Assembly (NCBI GenBank): GCA_947424995.1
Contig: CANDYO010000138.1
Coordinates: 1 to 5,379, forward strand
Origin: Rickettsiales bacterium
GTDB taxonomy: Bacteria; Pseudomonadota; Alphaproteobacteria; Rickettsiales; CANDYO01
Direction of reading: 5' to 3'
Length of the DNA: 5,379 nucleotides
The notes below the pieces were generated by a model, which ran no database searches, was not told where the DNA came from, and saw nothing but the letters and a program-made list of their open reading frames with translations. Below, piece by piece: positions 1-5,335 of this stretch. The position numbers and the translations under genes were made by a program. The stretch's first letter is position 1, and the number at the start of each line of letters is the position of its first letter.

Positions 1-104
1 AATACAGAATTTTTTAACTATTAATTAATGTATATAAATGTTGTATTATTCAAAGATTGAAAACTTTATTTAAAGATTAAAAATTAAGTAATAATTCTTA
101 TCGC

Positions 105-137
105 TTGCTAAGTTGTGAGCTATTTTGTTAATATAGT
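105..137 (+). promoter_or_regulatory. Weak candidate sigma-70 promoter for the PhaC-like gene
   Basis: A TTGCTA box (105-110) is followed after 18 bases by TAATAT (129-134), with TATAGT overlapping at 132-137. Each hexamer matches the consensus at about four of six positions. It lies about 60 bases before the ATG at 196 and is the best pair in the leader, but the region is so AT-rich that chance matches are expected. The rest of 1-195 shows no gene or RNA that I can support. Confidence 0.25.
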
Positions 138-195
138 TAGAGGTTCAGTACATGACATAAAGGTTATCAATAGCAACTGGAAATAGATTTAGGTT

Positions 196-1200
196 ATGAA
201 TAATTTGTTAGGTCTTGAGAATATTCAAGATTTTTTGCGAGGCATAGATAAATTTTATAAGCAATTTAGTTATAGGCAATTAACTGATAAAGTTGCTTGG
301 CAAGAGGGTTCTACTAGGGTTATTGATTATAGCTGTGAACCTAAAACAGAATTGCCTATTTTATTTTTTATTCCATCATTGGTTAATAAATCATATATTC
401 TAGATTTATCTGAAGAAAATAGCCTATGTAAATATTTTGCCAAGCTCGGTTATAGAGTTTATTTACTTGATTTCTCTGAGCCGCTTGAGAGTGAGTTAGC
501 TATGAGCTTTCTTGATTATCAAGAGCGAATAGAAAGAGCGATAGCTGAGGTTTGTCAGCAAGATAAAGTGGTTACTGTTGGCTATTGTTTAGGGGGGCTT
601 TTCTCTTGTGCAATTAATTCTAGAAAAAAAGCTAATTTAAGCGGGCAAATTTTGATTGCAGCTCCGTGGAATTTTACTCATCTTCAGCAAATTTTCGGAC
701 TAAATAATCCTTTGGTATTTCATAATTTAATTTCAATGAGTGAAGGTTTGGATAAAATTTCACCGGTATTGATTCAGTTATTTTTCTCTTCCATTGCTCC
801 TGGTAGAATCTGGGATAAGTTTTGTCAATTTTCTACCATGCAAGATGGGAAGGAAATAAATAAGTTTTTAGCGATAGAACAATGGGTTAATGATGGGATT
901 AGCTTGAGCAAAAAGTTTGCTTTAGAAAGTCTATCAATGATAATGAATAACTCTCTTCAAAGCAAAGAATTTAAATTAGATGGGCAACCGATTGCTTTAG
1001 AAAATTGCTATGCACCTTGTCTATTTATTAATGGGAGCGAAGACAAAATTGTGCCAGTTGATTCATCAATGCCACTATATATGCTATTACCTAATAAGGA
1101 GATGTTAGTTGAAAAAACAGGCCATATTGGTTTGATAGTTAGCAAATTAGCTAAAGAAAAAATATGGCCTAAAATGGAGCAATGGTTAAGTGAGATTTAG
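196..1200 (+). CDS. PhaC-like alpha/beta hydrolase (minimal PHA-synthase fold)
   Basis: This 334-residue protein has the alpha/beta-hydrolase core of poly(3-hydroxyalkanoate) synthases, enzymes that polymerise hydroxyacyl-CoA in the cytoplasm. Residues 57-71 (FFIPSLVNKSYILDL) match the family's conserved strand and turn. The lipase-like box GYCLGG (129-134) supplies a Cys nucleophile at 131, as in PhaC rather than the Ser of ordinary lipases. D283 in NGSEDKIVP and H310 in TGHIGLIV complete the triad. The length is near class III PhaC (about 350-360) and far below class I (about 590), so the N-terminal class I domain is missing. No signal peptide or membrane segment is evident. An in-frame TAG at 190-192 blocks extension, which fixes ATG 196 as the first start; the ribosome site is poor (AGG only two bases before the ATG). 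No phaA, phaB, phaE, phasin or depolymerase lies nearby, so true polymer synthesis is unproven and a related acyltransferase or thioesterase role is possible. It converges on pgk. Confidence 0.75.
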   Translation: MNNLLGLENIQDFLRGIDKFYKQFSYRQLTDKVAWQEGSTRVIDYSCEPKTELPILFFIPSLVNKSYILDLSEENSLCKYFAKLGYRVYLLDFSEPLESELAMSFLDYQERIERAIAEVCQQDKVVTVGYCLGGLFSCAINSRKKANLSGQILIAAPWNFTHLQQIFGLNNPLVFHNLISMSEGLDKISPVLIQLFFSSIAPGRIWDKFCQFSTMQDGKEINKFLAIEQWVNDGISLSKKFALESLSMIMNNSLQSKEFKLDGQPIALENCYAPCLFINGSEDKIVPVDSSMPLYMLLPNKEMLVEKTGHIGLIVSKLAKEKIWPKMEQWLSEI

Positions 1201-1244
1201 TTGGTTGTGGAAAAGTAGTCGACTGTTAAAAAGTTATTCTTTTC

Positions 1245-1409
1245 CTTAAAGCAAAAATGGGCGTCACTCTTGAGCGAACGAAGTGAAGCTCGAGAGTCCA
1301 GATTAAATCTCTTAAAACTCTAGAATTTTCAATGATTTAAAAGATTTCAACTGGATTCTCGCACCCAGCAAGAGCTGGTGGCAAGAATGACGCCGATTTT
1401 TGTTTTAAG
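1245..1409. repeat. Long two-armed inverted repeat (REP/MITE-like), probable bidirectional terminator
   Basis: Arm 1 (1245-1316) and arm 2 (1336-1409) are imperfect reverse complements around a loop of about 19 bases. Both read CTTAAA-CAAAAAT-GGCGTCA-TCTTG at the outside and GAGA-TCCAG-T-AAATCT inside when arm 2 is reversed. Each arm also contains a smaller hairpin: GAGC...GCTC near 1272-1291 in arm 1, and CCAGC-AAGA-GCTGG at 1365-1378 in arm 2. The middles of the arms differ while the flanks agree, which is typical of paired mobile REP-like units. GC-rich GGCGTCA/TGACGCC stems followed by ATTTTTG runs occur on both strands, so it can terminate the PhaC-like gene and pgk, which converge here. 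Its right end includes the pgk stop codon (1405-1407). Origin as a mobile repeat is inferred; the symmetry is directly visible. Confidence 0.8.
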
Positions 1410-2586
1410 ACAAAACCTCTATCCCTGGTAAGTCTTTGCCTTCTAGCCATTCTAGGAATGCTCCACCGGCAGTGGAGATATAAGTGAATTGATCGAATAA
1501 ACCTGATCTAGTTAAAGCTGCTACCATGTCCCCACCACCTGCGATGCTAATTATTTTTCCAGAATTACTAAGCTTAGCAATTTCTCTAGCAATATGAGTA
1601 GTTCCAACCGAGAAGGGGAAATATTCAAATACTCCTAGCGGTCCATTACATATAACTTGGCTGCAATTTTGTAAGAGATGATTAACTTTAGTACTTGTTG
1701 CAGGGCCAATATCTAGGATCATTTGATCTAGTGGAATATCAGTAATATTTACTACTAAGTTAGCAACATGTTCAGAGATTTCTTTAGCGACTACTACATC
1801 TTGAGGTAAAATTATTTGACAATTTGTAGCTAAAGCCTTATCAAGGATGGATTTTGCGGTATTGAGCAAATCAGGTTCATATAAAGATTTACCTATTTCA
1901 TAGCCCTGACTTTTTAGAAACGTATTGGCCATAGCGCCACCAATTACTAAATAGTCAACTTTATTGAGTAAATTATTAAGCAAGTCAAGTTTGGTTGAAA
2001 CTTTGCTGCCACCGATAATGGCCATCATTGGTTTTTGAGGTTTTGATAAATATTGTTCTAGATTTTTAATTTCAGCAGTGAGTAACAAGCCAGCAGCATT
2101 GGGTAAAATTTTAGCAATGCTAACAATTGATGCATGAGCTCGATGTGAGCAGGAGAATGCATCATTGATATAAAAGTCAGCAAGCTTAGCTAGATCTCTA
2201 GCAAATTCAGGATCATTATTTTCTTCGCCTGGATAGAATCTTAAATTCTCTAATAACAAGATTTGTTTTGTTTGAAGATTTTTAGCCATTTGTTCAGATT
2301 TTAAGCCAATTGCTTCAGAGCAAAATAAAACTTCCTGGCCTAATTTTTTACTTAATACTTTGCTTAAAAACTCTAAAGAATATTTAAGGTTAATAGTGCC
2401 CTTAGGTCTACCAAAATGAGAGGCAATAATAATTTTAGCATTTTCTTTTAAGAGATATAGAATAGTGGGGATGATTTTATCAATCCTGGTATCATCAAGA
2501 ATTTTTCCATCTGATACCGGTACATTTAAATCGACCCTAAGCAATACTGCTTTATTATTATAATTATACTGCTCAATTGTGCGCAT
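1405..2586 (-). CDS. pgk: Phosphoglycerate kinase
   Basis: Phosphoglycerate kinase moves a phosphate between 1,3-bisphosphoglycerate and ADP in the cytoplasm, the step next to GAPDH. At 393 residues it is normal bacterial length and collinear with the family. The N-terminal substrate domain carries RVDLNVPV (17-24), DTRID (32-36), ASHFGRPKG (55-63), ENLRFYPGEE (113-122) and the SHRAHAS Arg at 149. The nucleotide domain carries GGSKVSTK (192-199), GGAMANTF (217-224), NGPLGVFE (314-321), GGGDMVAAL (350-358) and the final STAGGAFLEWLEG. The usual Thr of GGGDT is Met here (354). The ATG at 2586 gives the expected family N-terminus; a GGAG lies 13 bases upstream, farther than usual. A perfect TATAAT about 41 bases before the start suggests its own promoter. 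Downstream, its stop codon lies inside the long inverted repeat. Its likely partner gap lies upstream on the same strand, separated by the FG-GAP gene. Confidence 0.97.
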   Translation of the reverse strand: MRTIEQYNYNNKAVLLRVDLNVPVSDGKILDDTRIDKIIPTILYLLKENAKIIIASHFGRPKGTINLKYSLEFLSKVLSKKLGQEVLFCSEAIGLKSEQMAKNLQTKQILLLENLRFYPGEENNDPEFARDLAKLADFYINDAFSCSHRAHASIVSIAKILPNAAGLLLTAEIKNLEQYLSKPQKPMMAIIGGSKVSTKLDLLNNLLNKVDYLVIGGAMANTFLKSQGYEIGKSLYEPDLLNTAKSILDKALATNCQIILPQDVVVAKEISEHVANLVVNITDIPLDQMILDIGPATSTKVNHLLQNCSQVICNGPLGVFEYFPFSVGTTHIAREIAKLSNSGKIISIAGGGDMVAALTRSGLFDQFTYISTAGGAFLEWLEGKDLPGIEVLS

Positions 2587-2627
2587 AAAGCTATGATTTC
2601 TCCATACTTAGTGTAAAAACTATCTTT

Positions 2628-2671
2628 ATTATAGTAAAATTTACAGTTAAGTACAGTATCATATAATACTG
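2628..2671 (-). promoter_or_regulatory. pgk promoter (-10 TATAAT) with overlapping repeats
   Basis: On the minus strand a perfect TATAAT occupies 2628-2633, about 41 bases before the pgk ATG. No good -35 hexamer is seen at 16-18 bases. That zone instead holds two direct copies of TACAGT (+ strand, 2642-2647 and 2652-2657) exactly ten bases apart, and an inverted repeat CAGTAT-6-ATACTG (2654-2671). A weak -35 with operator-like repeats would fit activator-dependent or repressed transcription, but this is inference from position alone. Confidence 0.45.
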
Positions 2672-2850
2672 GAATATCTATGATGTTACTCCTGAATCAA
2701 GATTAATAGATAATACATATTCACCTAACATTGTATGTTTTAAATGTCTAGTTGATATCGATAAAGAGGTAATATATATCTAAATCTTTAATAAGTCAAC
2801 GATTAATTAATAATAATTAACTATTGCGAAGCTGATTATGCAAATAAAAT
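2672..2850. other. Gene-poor AT-rich spacer between pgk and the FG-GAP gene
   Basis: The gap between the pgk start and the FG-GAP stop is 363 bases. Apart from the pgk promoter zone and the nested hairpin, I see no convincing gene or RNA. The + strand has one frame open from 2667 to the TAA at 2781-2783 (38 codons, ending ...KCLVDIDKEVIYI) with no ATG, GTG or TTG in a sensible place and no ribosome site. It could be a remnant of a lost gene or chance. The stretch 2790-2830 is mostly A and T with TTAATTAATAATAATTAA. Confidence 0.4.
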
Positions 2851-2900
2851 AGCTTGGTAATGCTTAGCATCCTTAAATAAGGATGCTTTTATACCAAGCT
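2851..2900 (-). terminator. Nested hairpin, likely terminator of the FG-GAP gene
   Basis: An outer perfect 9-bp arm pair, AGCTTGGTA (2851-2859) and TACCAAGCT (2892-2900), encloses an inner palindrome AGCATCCTT-AAAT-AAGGATGCT (2866-2887). An asymmetric internal loop of six and four bases separates them. On the minus strand the structure begins about 50 bases after the FG-GAP stop and is followed by ATTTTATTT, which suits a factor-independent terminator. The two-tier arrangement is more elaborate than a minimal terminator and could also be a small mobile hairpin element. Confidence 0.6.
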
Positions 2901-2949
2901 TATTCTACAAAAATATTAGTTTAACTAATTTTAAGCTAACAGTTCTTTT

Positions 2950-4107
2950 TTAACATGATTCCATAGGAAATATAATACAACTGCCAGTACAATGCACTCC
3001 AGGATAAGATGAGGCTATTGGATCATCGTATAAACCATTACCTTGAGCCATGTATGAATAGAACTGCATGCCACCACCACTAGCAGACATTGTTGCGTGA
3101 ACTACATCTGTTAGATCGTCTCCATTGGTATCGATTACAATTACAGCTTCGGTACTATGAGGTACATATGTTTTATTTACCAGAATAAAAGTTCCGTCTT
3201 CTTGAGAAACGTAAGAAGAAAAATAATATACGTAAGGGCTTACGCTAGTGATATCTTTTCCATCTTCTAATACTCCTGATTTACCATCTTTAGTGATGCT
3301 CATAGGAAATATTGCTTTGTTATTATTAAGGTAAGGTAAGGCATCATTATTATCTGGATAATCGTCATAGGTTAATTTAAAACTACCGTCACCATTTGAT
3401 AAATAAGATGTCATACCGATTAATCTCGGTGCAGACCCAAGATAACTCATTTGTAATACGTCCATCTTATTATCGCCATTGACGTCCAGCGGTAATATAT
3501 AGTAATTAGAAGTAGAGGTAGAGTAATAACTATTTACAGTAGTAAATGTTCCATCTCCTTGAGATAAGTAAGAAATAAATTCAAGCAGCGACGATGGTGA
3601 AGATATCACTTGTAGTAGGTCTTGTTTGCCGTCTGCATTTATATCCATGGAGAGCAATTTAACAATTACATAGGTTTGAGTAGAGCTACTAGCTATAGGC
3701 TTAAATGTTCCATCCCCTTGAGATAGATAAGAAACAAAATTCATATAGCCTTTATTATTCCAAGCTTGTAATACATCTTGCTTACCATCTCCATTTATAT
3801 CCATTGGAAACATATCTATGTATGAGGTTGGATATCCAGTGTAATTAGTAGATACTGGAGAAAAAATTCCATTACTTTGAGATAAATAAGTGTTAAAGCT
3901 TAGAGTGGAATTATTAATATATACCTGAAGCACATCTGACAGCCCGTCTCCATCTACATCCATTGAAAACATTTTTATAGATGTGGAAACTGTATCATAT
4001 TTACTGGCTACATACTTAAAAGTTCCATCACCATTAGATAAATATGTATCAAGGCTCATTTTACTGCTGCTAGTTATTGCGTGTAATATACAGGGGGTTT
4101 TACTCAT
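2950..4107 (-). CDS. FG-GAP/VCBS-type repeat protein, predicted seven-bladed beta-propeller
   Basis: The protein has 385 residues from the chosen start at 4107: GAGG lies six bases before this ATG, while an ATG at 4119 (four codons earlier) has no ribosome site and overlaps that GAGG. Numbering from the 4119 ATG, the motif YLSxGDGTF or a variant recurs at residues 26, 78, 131, 184, 239, 303 and 356, about 53 apart. Between them lie Asp-rich loops: DVDGDG (54), DINGDG (107), DINADG (159), DVNGDN (212), a decayed SITKDG (274) and DTNGDD (330), each usually followed by K/L-x-D-V-L-Q. Such loops bind calcium in FG-GAP propellers such as integrin alpha chains. Seven units of this size fit a seven-bladed propeller. 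No signal peptide, membrane segment or anchor is seen. Function is unknown; lectin, adhesin or secreted effector are possibilities drawn from the fold. It lies between gap and pgk on the same strand. Confidence 0.8.
   Translation of the reverse strand: MSKTPCILHAITSSSKMSLDTYLSNGDGTFKYVASKYDTVSTSIKMFSMDVDGDGLSDVLQVYINNSTLSFNTYLSQSNGIFSPVSTNYTGYPTSYIDMFPMDINGDGKQDVLQAWNNKGYMNFVSYLSQGDGTFKPIASSSTQTYVIVKLLSMDINADGKQDLLQVISSPSSLLEFISYLSQGDGTFTTVNSYYSTSTSNYYILPLDVNGDNKMDVLQMSYLGSAPRLIGMTSYLSNGDGSFKLTYDDYPDNNDALPYLNNNKAIFPMSITKDGKSGVLEDGKDITSVSPYVYYFSSYVSQEDGTFILVNKTYVPHSTEAVIVIDTNGDDLTDVVHATMSASGGGMQFYSYMAQGNGLYDDPIASSYPGVHCTGSCIIFPMESC
3028..4044 (-). repeat. Seven tandem FG-GAP-like coding repeats (about 159 bp each)
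   Basis: The gene is built of tandem units of about 53 codons, and similarity is visible in the DNA as well as the protein. For example, the + strand runs CCATCTCCTTGAGATAAG (3551 onward) and CCATCCCCTTGAGATAGA (3711 onward) encode the same SQGDGT segment one unit apart. Related CCATCTCCATTTATATCCAT-like runs encode the DINGDG loops. The units between residues 78 and 239 are the most alike. The unit between 239 and 303 is longest (64 residues), has lost its Asp loop and looks most diverged. Confidence 0.75.
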
Positions 4108-4113
4108 GATATG

Positions 4114-4117
4114 CCTC
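4114..4117 (-). promoter_or_regulatory. Ribosome binding site deciding the FG-GAP protein start
   Basis: GAGG on the minus strand is followed by six bases and then ATG at 4107-4105. The alternative ATG at 4119 overlaps this GAGG and is preceded only by AT-rich sequence. The site therefore favours the downstream start, giving MSKTPCIL... as the N-terminus. Confidence 0.65.
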
Positions 4118-4138
4118 ATAATTAAATATATTTATTAC

Positions 4139-4159
4139 AAGAAGCGCTCATCGCTTCTT
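4139..4159 (-). promoter_or_regulatory. Hairpin upstream of the FG-GAP gene (leader structure or gap terminator)
   Basis: AAGAAGCG (4139-4146) and CGCTTCTT (4152-4159) form a perfect 8-bp stem with a 5-base loop. On the minus strand it ends about 32 bases before the FG-GAP start and about 170 bases after the gap stop. The following sequence, GTAATAAATATATTT, is not a clean T run, so termination of gap transcripts is possible but not compelling. A structured 5' leader is the alternative. A weak promoter pair, TTGTAT (4204-4209) and TATAGA (4183-4188) with a short 15-base spacer, lies just upstream on the minus strand. Confidence 0.45.
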
Positions 4160-4179
4160 AATAAGATTTAAGATAATTT

Positions 4180-4234
4180 TTTTCTATAAAATAGAAAATT
4201 GCGATACAATAAAGCGTATATATTTATAGAAAAT
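4180..4234. repeat. Short inverted and direct repeats of ATAGAAAA in the FG-GAP leader region
   Basis: TTTTCTAT (4180-4187) and ATAGAAAA (4191-4198) are perfect inverted copies around AAA. ATAGAAAAT occurs again directly at 4226-4234, 35 bases from the first. They surround the weak minus-strand promoter candidate for the FG-GAP gene, so an operator is possible. In DNA this AT-rich chance is also plausible. Confidence 0.3.
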
Positions 4235-4327
4235 CTTCCTATAGCCACTGAATTTATTCAACTTGGCATATTGGTTAACATTACTAAATCAATTGCAAAG
4301 AGTAAAGCGCTAATTTCTATTCATCAA

Positions 4328-5335
4328 TTAATGATTATTAACTGATAATTGTGCGAATAATTTAGCAATATCTAACATTCTACAAGAGAATGCCCATTCG
4401 TTATCATACCAAGCAACCACTCGACAAAAGCGTTTATTTAGTACCTTAGTTTCGAATGGATCGAATATTGAACTATGTGGGTTATGGTTAAAGTCTATAG
4501 AGACTAGTTTTGCAGGAGCGACAGTTAGGACGTTATTACTATTAGCAGCAATCAATTGATTGATTTCTTCAACACTAGTGTCTCTTGAGCTAGTGAAACA
4601 TAAATCAATCATTGAAACATTAGGAGTAGGGACTCTTACCGCCGAGCCATCAAGTTTACCAGCAAGTTCTGGTAGCACTAGGCCTAAGGCTTTTGCAGCT
4701 CCGGTAGAAGTTGGAATAATTGAAACGGCAGCAGATCTTGCTCGACGTAAGTCTTTATGACTACCATCTAAGATGCGTTGATCATTAGTATAAGAATGAA
4801 TGGTGGTCATGAAGCCTGCTTCAATGCCAATATGATCATTTAAAACTTTAGCTACTGGGGCTAAACAATTGGTAGTACATGAACCGATTGAAATGACTTG
4901 ATTCTCAGCTTTTAGTGCTGAGTTATTTACGCCATAAACAATGGTCGCATCAGCATCTTTGCAAGGAGCAGAGACGATAACTTTTTGAGCACCTGCTATA
5001 GTTATATGATTTAAGCTAGAGGCCTTATCATTAAACTTACCAGTACATTCAAGCAGAATATCTACATTTTGCCAATTAAGTTTATTAAGATCACGCTCTT
5101 GTTGAAGAGGAATTTTTTTATCATTAATAATAAGTTGATTGTCTTTAAAAGCAATATCACCAGGGAAAGTTCCATGGACTGAATCATATTTTAATAAATG
5201 AGCATGTTCTTCTATTGAAGCTGGGCCATTTACTGAAAGAATATTAAATTCATCTTGACGTTTTAATTCGAAAATAGCTCGTAAAACGCAGCGTCCTATT
5301 CTACCGAGGCCATTAATTGCGATGTTTATAGTCAT
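4328..5335 (-). CDS. gap: Type I glyceraldehyde-3-phosphate dehydrogenase
   Basis: GAPDH interconverts glyceraldehyde-3-phosphate and 1,3-bisphosphoglycerate with NAD(P) in the cytoplasm; its product is the pgk substrate. The 335 residues are full length. The Rossmann domain opens with INGLGRIGR (7-15). The catalytic segment SCTTNCLAP has its Cys at 153 and the partner His is H180 in HSYTND. DLRRARSAA (195-203), PTSTGAAKA (208-216), VRVPTPNVS (233-241) and WYDNEW (309-314) are all family-typical. At the end of the second Rossmann strand the sequence is SVNGPAS (34-40): Gly36 stands where NAD-specific enzymes carry Asp (usual VNDL), suggesting relaxed or NADP(H) use. AAGG seven bases before the ATG is a good ribosome site. 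The stop is followed by about 220 bases before the FG-GAP gene. Identity is certain; cofactor choice and flux direction are inferred. Confidence 0.97.
   Translation of the reverse strand: MTINIAINGLGRIGRCVLRAIFELKRQDEFNILSVNGPASIEEHAHLLKYDSVHGTFPGDIAFKDNQLIINDKKIPLQQERDLNKLNWQNVDILLECTGKFNDKASSLNHITIAGAQKVIVSAPCKDADATIVYGVNNSALKAENQVISIGSCTTNCLAPVAKVLNDHIGIEAGFMTTIHSYTNDQRILDGSHKDLRRARSAAVSIIPTSTGAAKALGLVLPELAGKLDGSAVRVPTPNVSMIDLCFTSSRDTSVEEINQLIAANSNNVLTVAPAKLVSIDFNHNPHSSIFDPFETKVLNKRFCRVVAWYDNEWAFSCRMLDIAKLFAQLSVNNH

Noticed and set aside
1..195. tRNA, small RNA or end of a neighbouring gene at the left edge
   Set aside because: No cloverleaf, no GC-rich stem and no sustained open frame reaches the edge on either strand.
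2950..2964. FG-GAP gene as a 3'-truncated fragment with the next repeat cut off
   Set aside because: The FPMESC end does resemble a cut repeat, but the N-terminus supplies the matching remainder and no repeat motif continues downstream in the minus strand before the hairpin; truncation is not fully excluded.
3028..4044. CRISPR array or non-coding tandem repeat
   Set aside because: The periodic sequence is a coding repeat of about 53 codons with variable units and no short identical repeats with spacers.
4108..4119. Upstream ATG at 4119 as the FG-GAP start
   Set aside because: It has no ribosome site, while GAGG overlapping it is well placed for the ATG at 4107; the blade closure alignment also fits the shorter form.
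3983..4171. 62-codon + strand open frame over the start of the FG-GAP gene
   Set aside because: It lies antisense to the clearly repetitive FG-GAP coding sequence, has no ribosome site and ends in low-complexity sequence; it is a shadow frame.
4560..4760. 66-codon + strand open frame inside gap
   Set aside because: It is fully antisense to conserved GAPDH codons (DLRRARSAA to VPTPNVS region), whose conservation explains the open frame.
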